A stretch of 64,000 nucleotides of DNA, from contig NZ_MAUE01000012.1 in the NCBI RefSeq assembly GCF_001702265.1, positions 480,001 through 544,000 on the forward strand, written 5' to 3'. How positions within the stretch are numbered: position 1 is the first letter of the stretch; every line of letters starts with the position of its first letter. This document shows, one piece after another, positions 19,705 through 28,295 of this stretch. Below the pieces are notes generated by a model. It saw only the letters and a list, made by a program, of their open reading frames with translations, was not told the DNA's origin and did no database searches. The DNA is from Pseudomonas aylmerensis (lineage in GTDB: Bacteria > Pseudomonadota > Gammaproteobacteria > Pseudomonadales > Pseudomonadaceae). A program made the position numbers and the translations under genes.

Positions 19705-20183
19705 GCCCCCTGGCAGCCCGAGCAGAGACCGACCACTTCGACCGTCTGCCCTTCGACCTGGAAGCCGACGTCGGCGGAGCTCTTGATGATGGCGTCGCTG
19801 ATGCTTTTTTGTTCAAGTTCGATGGCGGCGTGGCATTCGCGGCAGATCAGGAATTGGCCCTGATGCGCGTGTTCCGGGTGATTGCAGCCAACAAAGGCGT
19901 TGAGCGAGGCGATGCGGTGCACCAGGCCGTTTTCCAGCAGGAAATCCAGCGCGCGGTACACGGTAGGCGGCGCCGCGCGGCGACCGTCCTGCTCGCTGAG
20001 CACGCCAAGGATGTCGTAGGCACCCAGCGGCTTGTGGCTTTGCCACACCAGCTCCAGCACCCGGCGACGCAAGGCAGTCAGGCGCAGGCCCTTCTGTGTG
20101 CACAGGGTATCGGCCTCCGACAGCGCGGTGTGCACGCAGTGAGAGTGGTCGTGGGGACGGCTGGCAAGCGGTGTTTTAGGCAT
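19701..20183 (-). CDS. zur: Fur-family zinc uptake regulator
   Basis: Represses znu genes when zinc is sufficient. The 160-residue protein has a winged helix ('[13 protein letters not shown]...[18 protein letters not shown]') and two Cys pairs for structural zinc, CREC (about 115-118) and CSGC (about 155-158). It is divergent from znuA across a 67-bp promoter gap, and znuC and znuB follow it with overlaps. Named np20 in older P. aeruginosa literature. Confidence 0.94.
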   Translation of the reverse strand: MPKTPLASRPHDHSHCVHTALSEADTLCTQKGLRLTALRRRVLELVWQSHKPLGAYDILGVLSEQDGRRAAPPTVYRALDFLLENGLVHRIASLNAFVGCNHPEHAHQGQFLICRECHAAIELEQKSISDAIIKSSADVGFQVEGQTVEVVGLCSGCQGA

Positions 20184-20210
20184 GAGCGGCGACAGATATT
20201 TGATAGAGAC

Positions 20211-20223
20211 GTTATTATGTTAC
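20211..20223. promoter_or_regulatory. candidate Zur operator between zur and znuA
   Basis: GTTATTATGTTAC lies in the zur-znuA divergent gap, a partial match to the GTTATANNATAAC core known for gammaproteobacterial Zur sites. Only the outer bases keep full dyad symmetry, so the exact boundaries are uncertain. Location between the regulator and its expected target supports the call. Confidence 0.5.
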
Positions 20224-20250
20224 CCGTTCCTACGTCATTGAGTGGTCATC

Positions 20251-21171
20251 GTGTCCCGACTTTTTCCCGTTTTTGTCGTATTTGTCACCAGTTTGTTCAT
20301 TACCGCTACCGCTCAGGCCGAGGTCAAGGTGCTGACCAGCATCAAGCCGTTGCAGCTGATTGCCGCGGCTGTGCAGGACGGCGTGGCGATTCCGGAGGTG
20401 CTGTTGCCGCCGGGTGCCTCGCCGCATAACTATGCCTTGCGCCCATCCGACGTACGGCGCGTGCAGTCGGTGGACCTGCTCTACTGGATTGGTCCGGATA
20501 TGGAGAGTTTCCTGCCCCGCGTGCTCAAAGGTCGTACGGCGCCGACGGTCGCGGTACAAGACCTGCCGGGCATGAAACTGCGCCGTTTCGCCGAAGATAG
20601 CCATTCGCACGCCGACGATGCCGACGAACATGACCACGATCACCGTCCAGGCAGCCTGGATGCCCACCTGTGGCTGTCGACGGTCAACGCACGGGTGATC
20701 GCCGCGCGCATGGCGACTGACCTCAGTGCCGCCGATCCGGAAAATGCCGCGCGTTACCAGAGCAACGTGAAGGCCTTCGACGAGCGCCTGGACGCCCTGG
20801 ACGCGCGCTTGAAAGCCCGCCTGGCGCCAATCGGCAACAAGCCTTACTTTGTGTTCCACGAAGCCTTTGATTATTTCGAAGAGGCCTACGGTCTCAAGCA
20901 TGCCGGCGTGTTCAGCGTGGCCGCCGAGGTTCAGCCGGGTGCCCAGCATGTGGCGGCGATGCGCACGCGCCTGCAGGAAGTGGGCAAGACGTGCGTGTTC
21001 AGTGAGCCGCCGTTGCGTCCGCGACTGGCTGAAACGCTGGTCGCCGGCCTGCCGGTGAAGCTGGCGGAGTTGGATGCGCTGGGTGGTTACACGCCGGCTA
21101 CCGCCCAGGGTTACGAGCAGGTGCTGGAGAAGTTGGGGAATGACTTGGCGGGGTGCCTGGAGTCGCTCTGA
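20251..21171 (+). CDS. znuA: zinc ABC transporter substrate-binding protein
   Basis: Periplasmic zinc-binding protein of about 306 residues. The signal peptide ends near 'ITATAQA'. The mature protein has 'PPGASPHNYALRPSD' (first His ligand), the acidic His-rich loop 'DSHSHADDADEHDHDH' typical of ZnuA, 'DAHLWLS' and 'YFVFHEAFDYF'. The start is a GTG: 20251 fits the signal peptide and has TGAGTGG upstream, while the GTG at 20242 would add three residues. Confidence 0.94.
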   Translation: MSRLFPVFVVFVTSLFITATAQAEVKVLTSIKPLQLIAAAVQDGVAIPEVLLPPGASPHNYALRPSDVRRVQSVDLLYWIGPDMESFLPRVLKGRTAPTVAVQDLPGMKLRRFAEDSHSHADDADEHDHDHRPGSLDAHLWLSTVNARVIAARMATDLSAADPENAARYQSNVKAFDERLDALDARLKARLAPIGNKPYFVFHEAFDYFEEAYGLKHAGVFSVAAEVQPGAQHVAAMRTRLQEVGKTCVFSEPPLRPRLAETLVAGLPVKLAELDALGGYTPATAQGYEQVLEKLGNDLAGCLESL

Positions 21172-21187
21172 CCGCTGCACCGATCTC

Positions 21188-21213
21188 CTGTGGGAGCTGG
21201 CTTGCTCCCACAG
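21188..21213. repeat. single short REP hairpin
   Basis: A 26-bp hairpin, CTGTGGGAGC...GCTCCCACAG, between the convergent znuA and thrB genes. It looks like one REP unit or a collapsed pair whose middle has been lost. It could act as a bidirectional terminator. Confidence 0.75.
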
Positions 21214-21228
21214 TGACCGAGTAGATCT

Positions 21229-22182
21229 TTAAAGCGCGAACGGCAGGTGAACGGTGACCTGCTGACGCTGCGCCAGCCGGTGCTCGAACTCCGCCGGGTC
21301 GTGGATCAGCACATCTTGGCCTGCGAACGACTCAGCGGCGATCAGGCGGGACAGCCAGAAGCGTACACACGCTACCCGCAGCATGGTCGGCCACAGCTCC
21401 GCTTCCTTGGCCGTGAACGGTCGCAGGCCCGCATAGGCGCCCAGCAGTGCGCGCGCACGTTGCCCATCGATCACGCCGTCCACGTCCGAACACCAGTCAT
21501 TCAGCGCGATCGCCACGTCGTACAGCATCGGGCCCGAGCAGGCGTTGTAGAAGTCGATCAGGCCGGTCAGGTGCGTGCCTTCGAACATCGCATTGTCGCG
21601 GAACAGGTCGGCGTGAACGTTGGCGCGCGGCAGGGCAAGGATGTCGGCCTTGTGGGCTTCGATCTCGGTCAATGCCGCTTGCAGCAACTGCTGTTGTGCG
21701 TCGTTCAAGTGCGAAATCAGCTGCGCACCTTCGCTGAGCATCCAGTCCAGCCCGCGATCGGTCTTGCGCTCCAGCACCTTCTCGCCCTGCGTCGCCAGGT
21801 GCAGGTGGCCCAGCAGGTCACCGACCTGGGCGCAGTGCTGCGCATTGGCGTCCTTGATGTGCTTGCCGGCCAGGCGCGGTTGTAACAGCGCCGGTTTGCC
21901 TTTCAGCTCGCGCAACGCGACGCCGTCGGTGGTGCGCAAGGCGTAAGGCACCGGCAGGTCGGCGTCGTGGAGCACGTCGAGCAGCTCGATGAAGAATGGC
22001 ATTTCTGCGACGGGGCCGCGTTCAACCAGGGTCAGGACGAATTCGCCCTGTTCCAGGCTGATAAAGAAATTGGTGTTTTCGCTACCAGCGGCAATCCCCT
22101 GGAAGTCAAGCAGGCGGCCGAGCCCGTAAGGGGCGAGAAAGGTTTCCAGCTCGGGCCGAGCCAGGGGGGTGAACACAGACAT
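21229..22182 (-). CDS. thrB: homoserine kinase (aminoglycoside-phosphotransferase fold)
   Basis: Phosphorylates homoserine in threonine synthesis. The 317-residue protein is of the pseudomonad ThrB type, related to choline/aminoglycoside kinases rather than GHMP kinases. It shows the catalytic loop 'NVHADLFRDNAMF' (about 185-197) and the metal-binding 'LIDFYNAC'. The ATG ending at 22182 (MSVFTPLARPELE) is chosen; the 14-residue extension is not conserved-looking. It lies 56 bp beyond the DUF2782 gene on the same strand. Confidence 0.92.
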   Translation of the reverse strand: MSVFTPLARPELETFLAPYGLGRLLDFQGIAAGSENTNFFISLEQGEFVLTLVERGPVAEMPFFIELLDVLHDADLPVPYALRTTDGVALRELKGKPALLQPRLAGKHIKDANAQHCAQVGDLLGHLHLATQGEKVLERKTDRGLDWMLSEGAQLISHLNDAQQQLLQAALTEIEAHKADILALPRANVHADLFRDNAMFEGTHLTGLIDFYNACSGPMLYDVAIALNDWCSDVDGVIDGQRARALLGAYAGLRPFTAKEAELWPTMLRVACVRFWLSRLIAAESFAGQDVLIHDPAEFEHRLAQRQQVTVHLPFAL

Positions 22183-22238
22183 GGTTAAAACTGCCAGTAC
22201 GGGCGCCGCAGTGCGCGGCGCCAATTTAAGTTAAGAAA

Positions 22239-22529
22239 TCATTTCCATTCGAAGATCTTCCATGACGGGATCAGCATATCCGGCTGGTCAGAGCGGATGA
22301 AGTTCGCGTCGGTTCCGTCCGCGCGCACCAGGAAGTACGGTGGCGCACCCTTTACGGTCACCTTGATTGCGTACAGGAAACCGTTTTGGCGGTACTCCTG
22401 GATAGTCCGGTCGCCTTCCGTGCGAATGGTAACGTCCGGATCCCCCGAAGGGGCGCTGTCTGCCGCCATGGCAGCCATCGGAGCGAGTGCAATCAAGCCA
22501 GTCAACAGCAGGCGATTGAATGTACGCAT
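22239..22529 (-). CDS. DUF2782 small periplasmic protein
   Basis: A 96-residue protein with a signal peptide cleaved near 'AAMAADSA', followed by a compact domain 'PDVTIRTEGDRTIQEYRQNGFLY...PPYFLVRADG' typical of DUF2782. Function unknown. It is divergent from polA and upstream of thrB, an arrangement I recall in other pseudomonads. Confidence 0.85.
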   Translation of the reverse strand: MRTFNRLLLTGLIALAPMAAMAADSAPSGDPDVTIRTEGDRTIQEYRQNGFLYAIKVTVKGAPPYFLVRADGTDANFIRSDQPDMLIPSWKIFEWK

Positions 22530-22603
22530 GATAACCTTGTCCCTTTGTCGTCATTGGTCCGGCTATTCTAGCGCCTGACCCGCCGAAAAGGTTGATCCTG
22601 CTC

Positions 22604-25399
22604 ATGAGCCAAGCCCCCCTCGTCCTGGTGGACGGTTCTTCTTATCTGTACCGCGCCTTCCACGCGCTTCCACCGCTGACCACCTCCAAAGGCCTGCCGA
22701 CCGGTGCGGTCAAGGGCGTGTTGAACATGCTCAAAAGCCTGCGCAAGCAGTACCCGGACAGCCCGTTCGCGGTGGTGTTCGACGCCAAGGGGGGGACCTT
22801 TCGCGATGAGATGTACGCCGAATACAAGGCCAACCGCCCGAGCATGCCCGATGACATGCGCCTGCAAATCGAGCCTCTGCACCAGAGCGTGATCGCGCTG
22901 GGCTTCCCGTTGCTGTGCGTCGAAGGCGTCGAGGCCGATGACGTGATCGGCACGTTGGCCCGCAGCAGCGCGGCCGCCAGCCGCCCGGTGGTGATTTCTA
23001 CCGGTGACAAGGACATGGCCCAGCTGGTGGACGGGCACATTACCTTGGTCAACACCATGACCGGTAGTTCGATGGACATCGAGGGCGTAAAGGAGAAATT
23101 CGGCGTCGCTCCGGAGCAGATCATCGACTATCTGGCGTTGATGGGCGATTCGTCCGACAACATTCCGGGCGTCCCGGGCATTGGTCCGAAGACCGCTTCC
23201 GGCCTGTTGGTAGGCGTGAATGGCGGCCTCAAAGAGCTGTATGAGCAGCTGGATATCGTGCCGACCCTGCCGATCCGTGGCGCCAAGACGTTGCCGGCCA
23301 AGCTCGAGGAGCACCGGGAGATGGCGTTCCTGTCCTATCAACTGGCAACGATCAAGGTCGATGTGCCGCTGGACGTGGGCCTGGATGATTTGCACCTGAT
23401 CGAGCCGGATCGCGAAAAACTGCTGGAGCTGTACACCCTGCTGGAGTTCAAGAGCTGGATCGACGAGATTCAGCGCGATGCCAAGCGCGTCGAACTCAAG
23501 GCTTCCGCCGACGTGGTGCCTGCCGCCGCTGATCTTCTCGAAGCGATGCCTGCGACGCCCGTCGAAACGAACTACACCACGATCCTCGACCAGGCGACCT
23601 TCGACACCTGGCTGAAGAAGCTCAATGCTGCAAAATTGTTCGCGTTCGACACCGAGACCACCGGGATCGATGCCCAGCAAGCGCAGCTGGTCGGGGTATC
23701 CTTCGCTGTAGAGCCTCACGAAGCTGCCTACATCCCGCTGACGCATTCCTACATCGGTGCGCCGCAGCAGCTGGACCGCGACACCGTGTTGGTGGCGTTG
23801 AAGCCACTGCTGGAGGACCCGACCAAGCTCAAGGTCGGCCAGCACGCTAAATTCGACATGAACATCCTGGCCAACTGCGCCATCGGCGGCGACCCTGCCC
23901 AGGGCATTACCGTGCGAGGTATTGCCTTCGACACCATGCTTGAGTCCTACGTGCTGAACTCCACCGCGACCCGGCACGACATGGACAGCCTGGCGAAGAA
24001 GTACCTGGACTACGACACCGTCAGCTTCCAGGACATCGCCGGCAAGGGCGCCAAGCAGTTGACCTTCGACCAGATCCCGCTGGAGCAGGCGGGCCCTTAT
24101 GCCGCCGAAGACGCCGACGTGACGCTGCGCTTGCATCAGGCCCTGCACGCGCAACTGGCGGCCATCCCGAGCCTGGCCAGTGTGCTGACGGATATCGAAA
24201 TCCCGTTGGTGCCGGTGCTGGCGCGTATCGAGCGCCAGGGCGCGCTGGTGGACAAGGATCTGCTGGGCATCCAGAGCATTGAACTGGGCGACAAGATGGT
24301 CGAGCTGGAACGCCAGGCGTTCGAGATTGCCGGTGAGGCGTTCAACCTGGGGTCGCCCAAGCAGCTCGGCGCGATTCTCTACGAGAAACTCGGCCTGCCG
24401 GTGCTGAAGAAGACCGGCAAGGGCCAGGCGTCCACGGCTGAAGAAGTGTTGGCCAAGTTGGCCGAAGATGACTTCCTGTTGCCCAAGGTCCTGATGCAGT
24501 ACCGCAGCATGAGCAAGCTGAAAAGCACCTACACCGATCGTCTGCCAGAGCAGATCAACCCGCGTACCGGGCGCATTCACACGTCTTATCATCAGGCCGT
24601 GGCCGCGACCGGGCGCTTGTCGTCCAGCGACCCGAACCTGCAGAACATCCCCGTGCGCACCGCCGAAGGACGGCGGATCCGCCAGGCGTTTGTCGCGCCC
24701 AAGGGCTACAAACTGCTGGCGGCGGACTATTCGCAGATCGAGCTGCGGATCATGGCGCACCTGTCCAAGGACGAGGGGCTGATGAATGCGTTCCGCAACG
24801 ACCTGGACGTGCACACTGCGACGGCGGCTGAAGTGTTCAAGGTTGAATTGGCACAGGTCACGTCCAACCAGCGTCGCAGTGCCAAGGCGATCAACTTCGG
24901 CCTGATCTACGGCATGGGCGCGCAGAAGCTCGGCAAGGACATCGGCGTCGACACCAAGACCGCCAAGGCCTATATCGATGTTTACTTTGCCCGCTATCCG
25001 GGCGTGCGCGAGTACATGGAGCGCACGCGTGCCCAGGCTGCCGACCAGGGCTACGTGGAAACCTTCTTCGGTCGCCGGCTGTACCTGCCGGATATCAATT
25101 CCAACAAGCCCCAGGAGCGCGCGGCCGCCGAACGCACGGCGATCAACGCGCCGATGCAGGGCACGGCGGCAGACATCATCAAGAAGGCCATGGTGCTGGT
25201 GGATAACTGGCTGACCGAATCGGGCCTGGATGCCAAGGTCATCCTGCAGGTGCACGATGAATTGGTGCTGGAGGTGCGTGAGGACCTGGTAGCAGCCGTC
25301 AGCGAGAAGATCCGCGAGTACATGAGCGCGGCGGCGCAATTGGATGTGCCGTTGGTAGTGGACGTAGGCGTGGGCGACAACTGGGACGAGGCCCACTGA
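22604..25399 (+). CDS. polA: DNA polymerase I
   Basis: Fills gaps and removes RNA primers in replication and repair. The 931-residue protein carries the N-terminal 5'-3' exonuclease domain (about 1-290), an intact 3'-5' proofreading domain with 'FAFDTETTGID' (about 349-359), and the polymerase domain with 'DYSQIELRIMAH', 'RRSAKAINFGLIYGMG' and 'QVHDELVLEV'. The ATG at 22604 gives the usual 'MSQAPLVLVDGSSYLYRAF' start; the frame also opens at a TTG four codons earlier. Confidence 0.97.
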   Translation: MSQAPLVLVDGSSYLYRAFHALPPLTTSKGLPTGAVKGVLNMLKSLRKQYPDSPFAVVFDAKGGTFRDEMYAEYKANRPSMPDDMRLQIEPLHQSVIALGFPLLCVEGVEADDVIGTLARSSAAASRPVVISTGDKDMAQLVDGHITLVNTMTGSSMDIEGVKEKFGVAPEQIIDYLALMGDSSDNIPGVPGIGPKTASGLLVGVNGGLKELYEQLDIVPTLPIRGAKTLPAKLEEHREMAFLSYQLATIKVDVPLDVGLDDLHLIEPDREKLLELYTLLEFKSWIDEIQRDAKRVELKASADVVPAAADLLEAMPATPVETNYTTILDQATFDTWLKKLNAAKLFAFDTETTGIDAQQAQLVGVSFAVEPHEAAYIPLTHSYIGAPQQLDRDTVLVALKPLLEDPTKLKVGQHAKFDMNILANCAIGGDPAQGITVRGIAFDTMLESYVLNSTATRHDMDSLAKKYLDYDTVSFQDIAGKGAKQLTFDQIPLEQAGPYAAEDADVTLRLHQALHAQLAAIPSLASVLTDIEIPLVPVLARIERQGALVDKDLLGIQSIELGDKMVELERQAFEIAGEAFNLGSPKQLGAILYEKLGLPVLKKTGKGQASTAEEVLAKLAEDDFLLPKVLMQYRSMSKLKSTYTDRLPEQINPRTGRIHTSYHQAVAATGRLSSSDPNLQNIPVRTAEGRRIRQAFVAPKGYKLLAADYSQIELRIMAHLSKDEGLMNAFRNDLDVHTATAAEVFKVELAQVTSNQRRSAKAINFGLIYGMGAQKLGKDIGVDTKTAKAYIDVYFARYPGVREYMERTRAQAADQGYVETFFGRRLYLPDINSNKPQERAAAERTAINAPMQGTAADIIKKAMVLVDNWLTESGLDAKVILQVHDELVLEVREDLVAAVSEKIREYMSAAAQLDVPLVVDVGVGDNWDEAH

Positions 25400-25410
25400 T
25401 TCCGGGCCTT

Positions 25411-25433
25411 TGCCGCCACCCTAGGTGGTGGCA
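25411..25433 (+). terminator. hairpin after polA
   Basis: TGCCGCCACC-CTA-GGTGGTGGCA forms a 10-bp stem with one G-T wobble, 11 bp beyond the polA stop. The following T-run is weak (GAGTGCTTT), so termination may be partial. Confidence 0.55.
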
Positions 25434-25491
25434 GAGTGCTTTAATCCAGAAAACGCCGTGGGTTATTACCAATAGTTTTTTGAACGTGCCG

Positions 25492-25519
25492 GAACTTAAC
25501 CCATGAAATGCAACTCAGA
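25492..25519 (+). promoter_or_regulatory. AlgU (sigma-22/sigma-E) type promoter of the small RNA
   Basis: GAACTT (25492-25497), a 17-nt spacer and TCAGA (25515-25519) match the envelope-stress sigma factor consensus (GAACTT-N16/17-TCTGA). The predicted start is near 25525. It lies in the polA-engB gap, directly ahead of a 130-nt region that ends in a strong terminator. Confidence 0.8.
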
Positions 25520-25524
25520 GTTAC

Positions 25525-25655
25525 TGAATGGGTGGTGAAGCCCTTCAATGCTCCTATGTTGTGTTAAGTGTTGGCAGATATCTGGACCCCGCCCTAGCGG
25601 TCCGGAACTTGAACCCCGAACTTCCCCTCCCCATACGAAGTCCGGGGTTTTTTTT
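25525..25655 (+). ncRNA. ersA: ErsA-type small regulatory RNA
   Basis: A ~131-nt transcript is predicted between the AlgU-type promoter and a Rho-independent terminator. Position between polA and engB is the known place of ErsA in Pseudomonas and of Spot 42 in E. coli. ErsA is an envelope-stress sRNA that acts with Hfq. The region contains no credible ORF. Size, promoter class and synteny all agree; the exact 5' end is estimated from promoter spacing. Confidence 0.82.
25612..25655 (+). terminator. Rho-independent terminator of the ErsA-type RNA
   Basis: AACCCCGAACTTC (25612-25624) pairs with GAAGTCCGGGGTT (25637-25649) with one mismatch, followed by a run of T residues to 25655. This is a strong intrinsic terminator and defines the 3' end of the sRNA. 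Confidence 0.88.
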
Positions 25656-25668
25656 GCCCGCAGAAAAG

Positions 25669-26310
25669 TTATTCCGCGAGTTCCGCGCCCTTGTCAGCCA
25701 ATTCCATCCAGCCCGCCAGCACGGTGTAAGCCTCTTCGAGGCCCATGCGCTTTGGCGCCGAGAACAGCTGGATGGTGATCGCATCGCCCCAACCCTTACG
25801 GATTTCGGACTGCACCTTGAGCAGCGTGTTCTTGGCTGCGCCATAGGTGAGCTTGTCGGCCTTGGTCAGCAGGATGTGCATCGGCATGCCGCTGGCGACG
25901 GCCCAATCGAGCATCAGCAAATCGAAGTCGGTCATTGGATGACGGATGTCCATCATCAGGATCAGGCCTTTCAAACTCTCCCGGCCACCCAGGTAAGCCT
26001 CCAGGTGACGCTGCCAGTGCAGCTTCAGCGGGATAGGTACTTTTGCGTAACCGTAGCCCGGCAGGTCGACCAGACGCCGATCATCGTCTAGCTTGAAGAA
26101 ATTGAGCAGCTGCGTGCGGCCCGGGGTTTTCGAGGTGCGCGCCAGGCTGGCATGGGTCAGGGTGTTCAGGGCGCTGGATTTGCCGGCGTTGGAACGACCG
26201 GCAAAGGCGACTTCAAAACCTTCGTCATCGGGGCATTGGTCAACTTTGGCGGCGCTGAGCATGAAGGTGGACTGTTGGCACAGGCCGAGGATGGGGTTCT
26301 TGAGTTGCAT
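25669..26310 (-). CDS. engB: ribosome biogenesis GTP-binding protein YihA/YsxC (EngB)
   Basis: GTPase needed for large ribosomal subunit assembly, 213 residues. G1 is GRSNAGKSS (about 38-46), G3 is DLPGYGYAK and G4 is TKAD. The ATG ending at 26310 ([13 protein letters not shown]) is chosen; the 42-residue upstream extension is not typical of the family. It is convergent with the sRNA, whose terminator lies only 13 bp beyond the engB stop. Confidence 0.95.
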   Translation of the reverse strand: MQLKNPILGLCQQSTFMLSAAKVDQCPDDEGFEVAFAGRSNAGKSSALNTLTHASLARTSKTPGRTQLLNFFKLDDDRRLVDLPGYGYAKVPIPLKLHWQRHLEAYLGGRESLKGLILMMDIRHPMTDFDLLMLDWAVASGMPMHILLTKADKLTYGAAKNTLLKVQSEIRKGWGDAITIQLFSAPKRMGLEEAYTVLAGWMELADKGAELAE

Positions 26311-26502
26311 GAGATTTCCGATGTGGGCGGTGCCGAGAAAGGGTGCGGCAAGCGGTGTCGTTTCCGTTTCAGTAGCGCCAGTATATAATGCCGCAGATTT
26401 TGTGTGTGCTTTGTCCCAGCGAAGGATGAAGTTCACGGGAGCGAAAGACCTTCATTGCGCATTAGAACGCAAAACGCTCTCAAACCCTGAAAAGGTCGAT
26501 GT

Positions 26503-26805
26503 ATGACCAGATGGTTGCTCGCTTTCGGTGTCCTGATTCCGCTTTTCGGCGCTCAGGCTACACAGGATCCGGAAGCGGTGTACAACCGAGTTTGCGTGGC
26601 TTGCCATGCCGGCCAGCTGCCGAACGCCCCCAAGCGGGGTGACCAGGCAGCCTGGGCGCCAAGACTGGCGCAGGGCATGGACACGCTGGTGCAGCACGTA
26701 GACCAGGGTTTCAAGGCAATGCCGCCGCGTGGTTTGTGCATGGACTGCAGTACTGAGGATTACCAGGCCGTCATTGAGTTGATGGTGAGTAAACCCGGTA
26801 GATAA
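26503..26805 (+). CDS. c5-type monoheme cytochrome
   Basis: Small periplasmic electron carrier, 100 residues with a signal peptide (about 1-19). The heme motif is CVACH (about 31-35). A second Cys pair, CMDC (about 79-82), matches the disulfide of cytochrome c5 proteins, and 'MPPRG' supplies the axial Met. It lies 33 bp upstream of cytochrome c4 and probably shares its transcript. Confidence 0.88.
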   Translation: MTRWLLAFGVLIPLFGAQATQDPEAVYNRVCVACHAGQLPNAPKRGDQAAWAPRLAQGMDTLVQHVDQGFKAMPPRGLCMDCSTEDYQAVIELMVSKPGR

Positions 26806-26838
26806 CTCTTAAACCCTTAGCCGTAGTTGGATTAGCTG

Positions 26839-27480
26839 ATGAACAAACTGATCGTGAGTCTGCTGTTGACCTTGGGCGTCACCGGTGTTGCCTTTGCTGC
26901 AGAGGGCCCCCTTAAAGGTGACGCCACTGCCGGCCAAGCGAAAGCTGCCGTGTGTGGTGCCTGCCATGGACCGGACGGTAACAGCCCGGCTCCGAACTTC
27001 CCCAAACTGGCCGGCCAGGGCGAACGTTACCTGACCAAGCAGATGCACGACATCAAGGATGGCAAGCGCACGGTACTGGAAATGACCGGCTTGCTGACCA
27101 ACCTCAGCGACCAGGACCTGGCAGACATCGCGGCGTATTTTGCCAGCCAGAAAGGCAGTGTGGGAGCTGCCGATCCGAAACTGGTCGAAAAAGGCCAAGC
27201 ATTGTTTCGCGGCGGCAAGCTCGCTGAAGACCAGCCCATCGGCGGCATGCCCGCCTGCAAGGCGTGCCACATTCCGGACGGCGGCGGCCTCGCCGCTGCA
27301 GGCTTTCCTCACCTGAGTGGCCAGCATGCTCAATACACGGCCAAGCAGCTGAAGGATTTCCGCGAAAAAGTGCGCTACATCGACGGCGATGCCGGCAACA
27401 AAATGATGACCGACATCGCGGCCAAGCTCTCGGACAAAGATATCGAAGCGCTGTCCAGCTACATTCAGGGTCTGCACTGA
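26839..27480 (+). CDS. cc4: diheme cytochrome c4
   Basis: Periplasmic diheme cytochrome and a likely electron donor to terminal oxidases such as those of the cox cluster in this window. The 213-residue protein has a signal peptide ending 'GVAFAAEG', a first heme motif CGACH (Cys39, Cys42, His43) and a second CKACH (about 137-141), one in each duplicated domain. Met ligands are likely in 'KQMHDIKDGKR' and near 'NKMMTDIAA'. A terminator follows. Confidence 0.93.
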   Translation: MNKLIVSLLLTLGVTGVAFAAEGPLKGDATAGQAKAAVCGACHGPDGNSPAPNFPKLAGQGERYLTKQMHDIKDGKRTVLEMTGLLTNLSDQDLADIAAYFASQKGSVGAADPKLVEKGQALFRGGKLAEDQPIGGMPACKACHIPDGGGLAAAGFPHLSGQHAQYTAKQLKDFREKVRYIDGDAGNKMMTDIAAKLSDKDIEALSSYIQGLH

Positions 27481-27525
27481 TCAGCCTGGCAACGTTAACA
27501 CTCGATTAATCCCGTGATGCAAGCA

Positions 27526-27556
27526 TAAAAAGGGTGGCCCAGGCCGCCCTTTTTTG
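27526..27556 (+). terminator. Rho-independent terminator after cytochrome c4
   Basis: AGGGTGGCC-CAG-GGCCGCCCT-type stem preceded by A residues and followed by six T residues, 46 bp after the cytochrome c4 stop. Confidence 0.85.
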
Positions 27557-27649
27557 TGGCCGGTGCCGTTACACTAACGAACTCATGCCCGCGTAGACCT
27601 GTCACAACAAAGGTCGCGTGAGGCGACTTTATTTGTCCAGGAGTAAAGC

Positions 27650-28285
27650 ATGCGTAATCTGATCCTCAGCGTCGCTCTCGTCACTGCCAGCCTCTTCGGC
27701 ATGACCGCACAAGCTGCCGACGTGCCGCTTGAAGCCGGTAAAACCTACGTTGAATTGGCCAACCCTGTACCCGTATCGGTACCCGGCAAGATCGAAGTGG
27801 TGGAGCTGTTCTGGTACGGCTGCCCGCATTGCTACGCCTTTGAACCGACCATCAACCCATGGGTTGAGAAGCTGCCTAAGGACGTGAACTTCAAGCGTAT
27901 CCCTGCCATGTTCGGCGGCCCATGGGATGCCCACGGCCAACTGTTCCTGACCCTGGAAGCCATGGGTGTCGAGCACAAGGTGCATAACGCGGTATTCGAC
28001 GCGATCCAGAAACAAGGCAAGCGCCTGACCAAGCCGGACGAAATGGCTGACTTCGTTGCCACCCAGGGTGTCGACAAGGACAAGTTCCTCGCCACCTTCA
28101 ACTCCTTCGCCATCCAGGGCCAGATCAAGCAGGCCAAGGAACTCGCGCAGAAGTATGGTGTGCAAGGCGTACCGACCATGATCGTCAACGGCAAATACCG
28201 TTTCGACCTGGGCACTACCGGTGGTCCTGAACAGACCCTCAACGTTGCCGACCAGCTGATCGCCAAAGAGCGCGCAGCCAAGTAA
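27650..28285 (+). CDS. dsbA: periplasmic thiol:disulfide oxidoreductase DsbA
   Basis: Introduces disulfide bonds in exported proteins. The 211-residue precursor has a signal peptide ending 'GMTAQA-AD', the thioredoxin-fold active site 'FWYGCPHCYAF' (Cys58, Cys61) and the cis-Pro loop 'GVQGVPTMIV' (about 171-180). A CAGGAG ribosome binding site precedes the ATG. The EEP-family gene begins 10 bp after its stop, so they may be co-transcribed. Confidence 0.96.
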   Translation: MRNLILSVALVTASLFGMTAQAADVPLEAGKTYVELANPVPVSVPGKIEVVELFWYGCPHCYAFEPTINPWVEKLPKDVNFKRIPAMFGGPWDAHGQLFLTLEAMGVEHKVHNAVFDAIQKQGKRLTKPDEMADFVATQGVDKDKFLATFNSFAIQGQIKQAKELAQKYGVQGVPTMIVNGKYRFDLGTTGGPEQTLNVADQLIAKERAAK

Positions 28286-28295
28286 GGGGCCCGCC

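Noticed and set aside
22568..25396. 942-residue open frame antisense to polA
   Set aside because: It mirrors the polA coding frame in GC-rich DNA, has Arg/His/Gln-rich shadow composition and no recognisable domain.
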